This document shows, in pieces, positions 58,501 to 64,000 of a stretch of 64,000 nt of DNA. Position 1 is the stretch's first letter. Each line of letters starts with the position of its first letter. The DNA is from SZUA-309 sp965233675 (GTDB lineage: Bacteria; Pseudomonadota; Gammaproteobacteria; Pseudomonadales; Azotimanducaceae): NCBI GenBank assembly GCA_965233675.1, contig OZ247498.1, positions 3,782,001-3,846,000 of the forward strand. Direction: 5' to 3'. The notes beneath the pieces were generated by a model, which was given only the letters and a program-made list of their open reading frames with translations, ran no database searches and was not told where the DNA came from. The position numbers and the translations under genes were made by a program.

Positions 58501-59163
58501 GTGACCGCGGAGCGACGAGCCCTGCGCGCCCGGTTCCGCCGTGCGCGGCGCAAACTCGGTGTCGTACGCCAGGCCGAAAACGCCGAAGCGCTCATGCGCA
58601 CGATCCTGGTATCCGGCGTCATGAACAGGGCCGATCGGGTGGGACTCTATTTTCCCCAGATCGCCGACGGTGAGATCGACACCCTGCCACTGCTGAGCAG
58701 GCTATGGGCTGCGCACAAGACGGTGGCCTGTCCGGTGGTGGGCGCACAGGGCACGATGGACTTCTACCGGGTGACCCCCAGGACGGCCCTCGGCCAGAAC
58801 CGCTACGGCATCGTCGAGCCACGCACATTCGGCGCACGGTCCGGCCGGTTTCTGAATCCACGGTCTCTGAATGTGATCTTCCTGCCACTGGTCGCCTTCG
58901 ATGACGAAGGCAACCGTCTCGGGATGGGTGCCGGCTACTACGACCGTTTCCTTGGCAACCTGCCCGGGAACCTGCGGCCCCTGACCGTCGGGCTCGCCCA
59001 TGAATGCCAGAGATCCACCGGGCGGCTGGGTCGGGAAGCCTGGGACATTCCCCTGGACGCCGTGGCAACCGAAGCCGGCTGGCAGGCCTTCAGCCCACGG
59101 GCTAAGGTGCTGGGTGAGACGCGCATCCGCAGGACAGACGGGGAAGTTGATGGCAGTTCGTAG
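58501..59163 (+). CDS. fau: 5-formyltetrahydrofolate cyclo-ligase
   Basis: Converts 5-formyl-THF to 5,10-methenyl-THF with ATP, returning the by-product of the glycine/serine system to the folate pool. The 220-residue protein has an N-terminal basic helix (RRALRARFRRARRK), VGLYFPQIADGEIDTLPLL, and the phosphate-binding motif GMGAGYYDRFL in LVAFDDEGNRLGMGAGYYDR. GTG 58501 is the start (no strong ribosome-binding site). It follows the 6S RNA as in most gammaproteobacteria and overlaps def by 14 bases. The C-terminal tail after about residue 195 is long. Confidence 0.94.
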   Translation: MTAERRALRARFRRARRKLGVVRQAENAEALMRTILVSGVMNRADRVGLYFPQIADGEIDTLPLLSRLWAAHKTVACPVVGAQGTMDFYRVTPRTALGQNRYGIVEPRTFGARSGRFLNPRSLNVIFLPLVAFDDEGNRLGMGAGYYDRFLGNLPGNLRPLTVGLAHECQRSTGRLGREAWDIPLDAVATEAGWQAFSPRAKVLGETRIRRTDGEVDGSS

Positions 59164-59722
59164 AATCATCCGCATGGGACATCCGCTGCTTCGGGCGCCG
59201 GCCCGGCCGTTGACGCTGGACGAAATCCGCAGCGAGGCCACCCGGCGCCTGGTCGCGGACATGATCGATACCCTGCATGACTACGGCGGCATCGGTCTGG
59301 CCGCACCCCAGATCGCAGAGCCCATCCGCCTTGCCATTGTCGAGTTGCCCGGCGGACCGAGCCGCTACGGCGAACTGCCGGAAGTGCCGCTCACCGCCTT
59401 CGTGAATCCGGAAATCGAGGTGCTCGACCCCACCACCGCCGGCTACTGGGAAGGGTGCCTGTCGGTGCCCGGTCTCCGCGGATTCGTCGCCCGGCCGCAG
59501 CACATCCGCGTGCGGGCCCTGAACCTGGCGGGCGAGGCGATGGAGATGGAATTCACGGGCTTCCCGGCCACCGTTTTTCAGCACGAGTTCGACCACCTGG
59601 ACGGCCGCCTGTACGTGGACCGGCTCACGGACCCCGGCAAGCTCGTCTTCGACGAAGAATTCGAGCGGTATGTCTTGGGGGTGGAGGAGCCTTCAGCGGA
59701 TAGAGAGCCTTCAGCGGGTTAA
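59150..59722 (+). CDS. def: peptide deformylase Def, C-terminus built from tandem repeats
   Basis: Removes the N-formyl group from new proteins. The 190-residue protein has all three motifs: GIGLAAPQ (47-54), EGCLS with C103, and HEFDH with H145, E146 and H149. ATG 59150 is preceded by GGGAAG and lies in the last codons of the cyclo-ligase gene. The core domain ends near residue 179 (FERYVLGVE). The last 11 residues EPSADREPSAG and the TAA come from the first two units of the 18-bp array that follows. The natural stop may therefore have been replaced. Confidence 0.93.
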   Translation: MAVRRIIRMGHPLLRAPARPLTLDEIRSEATRRLVADMIDTLHDYGGIGLAAPQIAEPIRLAIVELPGGPSRYGELPEVPLTAFVNPEIEVLDPTTAGYWEGCLSVPGLRGFVARPQHIRVRALNLAGEAMEMEFTGFPATVFQHEFDHLDGRLYVDRLTDPGKLVFDEEFERYVLGVEEPSADREPSAG

Positions 59723-59862
59723 GAGCCTTCAGCGGATAGAGAGCCTTCAGCGGATAAAGAGCCTTCAGCGGACTAAGAGCCCTCAGCGGATAAAGAGCCT
59801 TCAGCGGACTAAGAGCCCTCAGCGGATAAAGAGCCTTCAGCGAATAAAGAGCCTTCAGCGCA
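59687..59862. repeat. 18-bp tandem repeat array between def and ilvA
   Basis: Nine full units of about GAGCCTTCAGCGGATARA (with variants such as GGACTAA, GGTTAA and one CCCTCAG) run from 59687 to 59848, followed by a partial tenth unit (GAGCCTTCAGCGCA) at 59849-59862. The first two units encode the last residues and the stop of def; the TGA of the convergent ilvA (59855-59857) lies in the last. Read in the def frame the unit gives EPSADR/K, with TAA in units 2, 5 and 7. Another frame stays open as SLQRIK-type hexapeptides. No unit forms a hairpin or spacer. Confidence 0.9.
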
Positions 59863-61381
59863 GGAAAAGCCCGTACGCCGGATTGTCCGTTTCCTCCCAG
59901 TAGCGATAACCGATCCGCTGCAGATAGTCGGTCAGCCTGTCCTGCTGTTCCGCCACATCCTCTTCGACGACCTCAAACCCCACCAGCACCCGACCCCAGG
60001 CTGCGCCATGGTTCCGATAGTGAAACAGAGTGATGTTCCAGCCCGTACCCAGCACGGAGAGAAAGCGCATCAGCGCGCCCGGTCGTTCCGGAAACTCGAA
60101 CCGGTACAGGATCTCCCGCTTACCGCCGAACGTCCGGCCACCCACCATGTGCCGGACATGCAGCTTGGCCGCCTCGTTGTCCGTCATATCGGAAACCGGA
60201 TAGCCGCCGGCGGTCAGTGAATCAATCAGCTTCGGCCGGTCAGCCGGGTCCGCCACCTGCAACCCCACGTAGACGTGGGCTTCCTTGTCGTTGGCAAAAC
60301 GATAGTTGAATTCGCTCACCGGGTGTCGGCCGAGCGCCTTGCAGAACTTCCTGAAGCTGCCTTTCTTTTCCGGAATGGTGACGCCCAGCACCACCTCGCG
60401 CTGTTCGCCGACTTCGGCCCGCTCGGAAATGTGGCGCAGCCGGTCGAAATTCACGTTGGCCCCACTGACCACCGCCACCAGGTGCTGCCCGGACACCGAA
60501 TTTTCCGCGCAGTATTTCTTCATACCGGCCACCGCCAGCGCACCGGAGGGCTCGGCAATGGACCGGGTATCGTCGAAAAGGTCTTTGATCGCCGCGCAGA
60601 TTTCATCCGTGTTGACGGTGATCGTGGTATCCACCCAGCGCTTTGCCAGCCGGAAAGTCTCCTTGCCCACCTGGGCGACGGAGGTGCCATCGGCGAAGAG
60701 ATCCAGCGTATCGAACGGCAGCTGGACCCGCCGGCCGGCAGCAAGGGCAGCCGTCATGCAGGCAGATCCCTCCGCCTCCACGCCGATCACCAGGGTCTGT
60801 GGAGACAGATACTTCACGTATGCGCTGATGCCGGCGATCAGGCCGCCACCGCCCACCGGAACGAACAGGATGTCCGGCGTGCCGGGGTGCTGGTTCATGA
60901 TCTCCATGCCCACCGTGCCCTGACCGGCGATCACGTCCGGATCATCGAAGGGGTGCACGTACACGTAGCCGTGCTCCGCCACCAGCTTGCGGGCGTGCGC
61001 CGAGGCTTCGTCGTAGCTGTCCCCATGCAGCACCACCCTGGCGCCCAGGTCGCGAACCGCTTCGATCTTGATGCTCGGCGTATTCCGGCCCATGACGATC
61101 ACGGCCCGGATTCCGAGTTCACGAGCCGCGAGCGCCACACCCTGGGCGTGGTTGCCGGCGGAGGCGGCGATCACCCCACATGCCCGCTCTTCATCGGAAA
61201 GCTGGGCAATGCGGTTGTAGGCGCCGCGGATCTTGAATGAAAACACGGGCTGCAGATCTTCCCGCTTCAGCCGCACCTCGTTGTCGAGGCGGCGGGAGAG
61301 AAGCCGGGCGCGCTGCAAAGGGGTTTCGTCCGCCACGTCATAGACACGGGAGGCGAGAATTTTCTTAACGTACTTTTCCAC
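59855..61381 (-). CDS. ilvA: threonine ammonia-lyase, biosynthetic, IlvA
   Basis: PLP enzyme that deaminates threonine to 2-ketobutyrate, the first step of isoleucine synthesis. The 508-residue protein has K50 in FSFKIRGAYN, the glycine loop VPVGGGGLIAGI, and a C-terminal half with two ACT-like regulatory domains (RFEFPERPGALMRFLSVLGTGWNITLFHYR being typical), expected to bind isoleucine. The end ETDNPAYGLFLR is the usual C-terminus. It is divergent from rpiA with 31 bases between starts. The stop lies in the last unit of the 18-bp array. Confidence 0.96.
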   Translation of the reverse strand: MEKYVKKILASRVYDVADETPLQRARLLSRRLDNEVRLKREDLQPVFSFKIRGAYNRIAQLSDEERACGVIAASAGNHAQGVALAARELGIRAVIVMGRNTPSIKIEAVRDLGARVVLHGDSYDEASAHARKLVAEHGYVYVHPFDDPDVIAGQGTVGMEIMNQHPGTPDILFVPVGGGGLIAGISAYVKYLSPQTLVIGVEAEGSACMTAALAAGRRVQLPFDTLDLFADGTSVAQVGKETFRLAKRWVDTTITVNTDEICAAIKDLFDDTRSIAEPSGALAVAGMKKYCAENSVSGQHLVAVVSGANVNFDRLRHISERAEVGEQREVVLGVTIPEKKGSFRKFCKALGRHPVSEFNYRFANDKEAHVYVGLQVADPADRPKLIDSLTAGGYPVSDMTDNEAAKLHVRHMVGGRTFGGKREILYRFEFPERPGALMRFLSVLGTGWNITLFHYRNHGAAWGRVLVGFEVVEEDVAEQQDRLTDYLQRIGYRYWEETDNPAYGLFLR

Positions 61382-61412
61382 GGTGGGCCGATGGGTTAGC
61401 CTGCCGCGGAGT

Positions 61413-62078
61413 ATGGACCAAGACGCACAAAAACGCAGTGCCGCCCAGGCCGCACTCGCCTATATCGAGCCTCGCCTGACCCCGAAGACCATCATCGGTG
61501 TCGGCACCGGCTCCACCACCAACTTCTTCATCGATGCGCTGGCGGAGGTCGGGCATAAGTTCGACGCCTGTGTCTCGTCTTCCGAAGCCTCCACGGAGCG
61601 GCTCAGGGGGCATGGCGTCACCGTGCTGGATCTCAATGCGGTGGATCGGGTGGAAGTTTATGTGGATGGCGCGGACGAGGTGAATGCGGACCGGCAACTC
61701 ATCAAGGGCGGCGGCGGAGCCTTGACCCGGGAAAAAATCGTGGCGGCCTCTGCCGATGAGTTCGTCTGCATCGTCGATCAATCCAAAAAGGTGGACGTGC
61801 TTGGCGGCTATCCCCTGCCCGTGGAAGTGATTCCCATGGCCCGGGGACTGGTGGCTCGGGCCATGGTCAGTCTCGGTGGCTCGCCGGAACTGCGCGAGGG
61901 ATTCACCACGGACAACGGCAACCTGATCCTGGACGTGCACGCGCTCGCCATCACGGCGCCGCTGGAACTGGAGGCGAAGATCAACAATCTGGCCGGCGTG
62001 GTGACCAACGGTATTTTCGCATTCCAGGCGGCAGACCTGGTGCTCGTGGCCACCCCGAACGGAGTTGAACGGTTCTAG
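61413..62078 (+). CDS. rpiA: ribose-5-phosphate isomerase A
   Basis: Interconverts ribose-5-phosphate and ribulose-5-phosphate. The 221-residue protein (E. coli 219) has GVGTGSTTNFFIDAL, SSSEASTERL, VDRVEVYVDGADEVN, LIKGGGGALTREKI, VLGGYPLPVEVIPMA and TDNGNLILDV, a full set. The start chosen is ATG 61413 (MDQDAQKRS); an ATG ten codons earlier also fits the frame but lies in the 31-base divergent gap. It shares the four-base CTAG stop region with the convergent D2HGDH gene. Confidence 0.96.
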   Translation: MDQDAQKRSAAQAALAYIEPRLTPKTIIGVGTGSTTNFFIDALAEVGHKFDACVSSSEASTERLRGHGVTVLDLNAVDRVEVYVDGADEVNADRQLIKGGGGALTREKIVAASADEFVCIVDQSKKVDVLGGYPLPVEVIPMARGLVARAMVSLGGSPELREGFTTDNGNLILDVHALAITAPLELEAKINNLAGVVTNGIFAFQAADLVLVATPNGVERF

Positions 62079-63454
62079 GCCACCTCGTCCGGTAGCAGCT
62101 TGCCCGGGTTCATCACCTGATTCGGATCGAACACCTGCTTGAGACGGGCCATGAGGGCCATGTCCACCGCACTGCGGGTGAAGCCGAGAAATTCCCGTTT
62201 CAGCAGCCCCACACCGTGCTCCGCGGAGATCGAACCGTCCCGCGATCGCACCGCCTCGAATATCTTCGGACTGATGGCGTGACAGCGATCGTAGAACGCA
62301 TCGCCCGGCAGGTTGTCCGGTTTCAGGATGTTCAGATGCAGATTGCCGTCGCCAATATGGCCGTACCAGCAGACTTCGAAATCCGGATAGCTTGCCGCTA
62401 CCAGCGCATCCACCTCCTCGATGAAGGCCGGCATCATGGAGATGCGCACGCTGAGATCGTTCTTGTACGGTGTATAGGGCGCAATACTCTCTGAGATGCC
62501 CTCCCGAAGCGCCCAGAGATCGGCCGCCTGGCCTTCCGACTGACTCAGGACGCCATCGGTGACCCAGCCTTCGGCCACCGTCTGTTCGAACAGGCTCATG
62601 GCCTGCTCCATGTCTCCTTCATCGAACTCCAGCAGCGCATAGAAAGGCACCGGCTCAGCGAGCGGGCGCTGCAGCGCCCGGTGGGCGAGCACCTTGGTCA
62701 ACGCCATCTCGGAAAAAAATTCAAAGGCTGACAGCGTGAGCCCGGACTGAAAGGTGCCGAGCACCTTGAGGATATCCGGGAATTCGGGCACACCGAGCAC
62801 CATGACGTGCTGTGGTACGGGGGCTTTCGCAAGCCGCATTTCCGCTTCAACCACCAGGCCCAGGGTGCCTTCTGCGCCGATGAACAGGTGGCGGAGGTCG
62901 TAGCCGGTGGCGTTCTTGATGAGGCCGTGGTTGCAGTCGATCACCTCGCCGGCGCCGGTGACCACCTTGAGGCCTGCCACCCAGTCCCGGGTCAGCCCGT
63001 ACCGGATGACCTTGATGCCTCCGGCGTTGGTGGAAATATTCCCGCCGATCTGAGAAGAACCGGCGGAAGCGAAGTCCACCGGGTAGTAGAGGCCCTTCTC
63101 ATCGGCAAAATCCTGCAGTGTCTGAGTCACCACGCCCGCCTGGCAGCGCACCAGCCGATCTGCTTCGGAAAATTCGAGGATCTGATTCATGCGGTCGAAA
63201 GACACCACCACTTCGCCGTTCCCGGCCACCGCCCCTCCGGAAAGGCCCGTGCGTCCACCGGAAGGCACGAGCGCAAATCCTTCCTCGTTTGCCAGCCGGA
63301 CGAGCGCCACCACCTCGTCCACGGACTCCGGGAACACCACGGCCGAGGGCGCCACTTTGAAGCTGCGGGTCCAGTCGCAACCCCACTGGCTGAGGCTGTC
63401 CGGATCCCGTTTGAGCGTTCTGGCTGAAAACAATTCATCGAGGCCTTGGGGCAT
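62075..63454 (-). CDS. FAD-linked oxidase, probable D-2-hydroxyglutarate dehydrogenase
   Basis: A 459-residue VAO-type flavoprotein with the PP-loop FAD domain (VPSGGRTGLSGGAV and SAGSSQIGGNISTNAGGIKVIRYG) and a FAD-oxidase C domain with the metal-binding GHIGDGNLH and SAEHGVG. In Pseudomonas an orthologue beside serA oxidises the D-2-hydroxyglutarate that SerA makes as a side product, so the divergent serA (66 bases away) supports this name; glycolate or D-lactate oxidase is the alternative. Start MPQGLDELF. It converges on rpiA, the two stops sharing CTAG. Confidence 0.82.
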   Translation of the reverse strand: MPQGLDELFSARTLKRDPDSLSQWGCDWTRSFKVAPSAVVFPESVDEVVALVRLANEEGFALVPSGGRTGLSGGAVAGNGEVVVSFDRMNQILEFSEADRLVRCQAGVVTQTLQDFADEKGLYYPVDFASAGSSQIGGNISTNAGGIKVIRYGLTRDWVAGLKVVTGAGEVIDCNHGLIKNATGYDLRHLFIGAEGTLGLVVEAEMRLAKAPVPQHVMVLGVPEFPDILKVLGTFQSGLTLSAFEFFSEMALTKVLAHRALQRPLAEPVPFYALLEFDEGDMEQAMSLFEQTVAEGWVTDGVLSQSEGQAADLWALREGISESIAPYTPYKNDLSVRISMMPAFIEEVDALVAASYPDFEVCWYGHIGDGNLHLNILKPDNLPGDAFYDRCHAISPKIFEAVRSRDGSISAEHGVGLLKREFLGFTRSAVDMALMARLKQVFDPNQVMNPGKLLPDEVA

Positions 63455-63520
63455 TTCGTTTTGATCCTTCGGAAGAGTCGCTAGTATATCCGGCCTTTTG
63501 CAGGGGGCATCCAGAGCACC

Positions 63521-64000
63521 GTGACCGCAACCTCATTCGACAAGAATCGCATCAAGATCCTGCTCCTGGAGGGCGTACACCCCTGCGCCGTCGACGCGCT
63601 GAACCGGGATGGCTACGGCAACGTCATCGAAGTCAAAAGCGCCCTGCAGGGCGATGAACTGGCAGCAGCGCTGGCAGACGTGCACATGCTCGGCATCCGT
63701 TCCCGAACCCAGCTGACCGCAGAAGTGCTCGAGAAAGCCAACCGGCTCATGGCGGTCGGCTGTTTCTGCATCGGTACGAACCAGGTGGATCTGGGGGCGG
63801 CGCTCAGAAAGGGGGTGCCTGTATTCAATGCGCCCTATTCCAACACCCGGAGCGTGGCAGAACTGGTTCTGGCGGAAGCGATCCTGCTGCTCCGGGGGGT
63901 GCCGCAGAAAACGTCTCTGATGCATGAAGGGGTCTGGCAGAAGTCTGCGGCCGACGCCTTCGAAGTGCGCGGCAAGACCCTGGGCGTGATCGGCTACGGC
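63521..64000 (+). CDS. serA: D-3-phosphoglycerate dehydrogenase SerA, 5' part
   Basis: Oxidises 3-phosphoglycerate to phosphohydroxypyruvate, the first step of serine synthesis. The visible 160 codons match the N-terminal substrate domain: RIKILLLEGVHPCAVDALNR, LGIRSRTQLT, VGCFCIGTNQVDL, FNAPYSNTRSVAELV and the start of the Rossmann motif LGVIGYG at the window end. The start is GTG 63521; the frame has no other good start. The 3' half, with any ACT domain, lies outside. Divergent from D2HGDH with 66 bases between, so the two may share a promoter region. Confidence 0.95.
   Translation, partial: MTATSFDKNRIKILLLEGVHPCAVDALNRDGYGNVIEVKSALQGDELAAALADVHMLGIRSRTQLTAEVLEKANRLMAVGCFCIGTNQVDLGAALRKGVPVFNAPYSNTRSVAELVLAEAILLLRGVPQKTSLMHEGVWQKSAADAFEVRGKTLGVIGYG

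Noticed and set aside
59687..59862. CRISPR array
   Set aside because: The 18-bp units are directly adjacent with no spacers and no cas genes are in the window.
59670..59903. Separate small gene encoding a SLQRIK-type hexapeptide repeat
   Set aside because: It is an alternative frame of the 18-bp array, starts inside def and has no ribosome-binding site; only noted as a possible frameshift tail.

Overview
The window looks like a chromosomal segment of a GC-rich gammaproteobacterium, probably marine and allied to the Pseudomonadales. The evidence is gene order: pilB/gspE-like ATPase - glnE - ilvE - waaF - waaC - waaG - waaP - kinase - carbamoyltransferase - glycosyltransferase, with hldE, an aldo/keto reductase, an FAD oxidoreductase and waaA just beyond. 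This is close to the Pseudomonas aeruginosa core-oligosaccharide locus. The gcv - ubiH - pepP - ygfB // TIGR02449 - zapA - 6S RNA - 5-FCL block and the D2HGDH // serA pair are also typical. Many genes overlap by ATGA-type junctions, and no insertion sequence, prophage, CRISPR array or tRNA was found. No gap without a gene exceeds 300 bases, apart from the 6S RNA region.

1-21 kb: LPS inner-core synthesis. waaA (3' end outside the window) diverges from an FAD oxidoreductase/aldo-keto reductase pair; hldE and an lpxL-type acyltransferase follow. A long leftward operon (21.1 to 5.9 kb) then carries a GspE/PilB-family ATPase, glnE, ilvE, waaF, waaC, a double-length WaaG-WaaG fusion, waaP, a tandem two-kinase protein, a carbamoyltransferase and a GT4 glycosyltransferase. 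The expected product is a heptose-containing, heavily phosphorylated and carbamoylated inner core.

21-28 kb: argA and ilvD (arginine and branched-chain amino acid synthesis), joined by a 20-bp duplicated relay of two mini-ORFs. Then come a cyclase-family protein with an altered metal motif, an L,D-transpeptidase, a half-size GDT1 transporter and an M81 peptidase.

27.7-34.4 kb: a run of small, tightly packed, mostly poorly characterised genes (DUF3012 lipoprotein, STAS-like, two VOC proteins, two GNATs, DUF1801, tautomerase, phosphatase-like, YbaK, RRM, peroxiredoxin, NTF2-like, VanZ-like). The peroxiredoxin frame is interrupted by an amber codon.

34.4-49.7 kb: hemE, a membrane class III adenylate cyclase, fabV, an AcoX-type NAD-kinase homologue, an S9 lipoprotein peptidase, folA (apparently starting at CTG)-thyA-lgt, divergent TANGO2, ptsP, rppH and the YyaL/DUF255 protein.

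49.8-64 kb: the glycine cleavage system with split P protein (gcvPB, gcvPA, gcvH, gcvT) downstream of ubiH-pepP-ygfB. Rightward are a TIGR02449 protein, zapA, 6S RNA, 5-formyl-THF cyclo-ligase and peptide deformylase. The deformylase and the convergent ilvA meet in an 18-bp tandem repeat array. rpiA, D-2-hydroxyglutarate dehydrogenase and the start of serA close the window. Glycine cleavage, 5-FCL, thyA/folA and serA together cover much of serine/glycine and one-carbon metabolism.

No clearly new multi-gene system was recognised. The most unusual items are the WaaG-WaaG fusion, the repeat array that supplies the ends of both def and ilvA, the mini-ORF relay before ilvD, the amber codon in the peroxiredoxin and the CTG start of folA.
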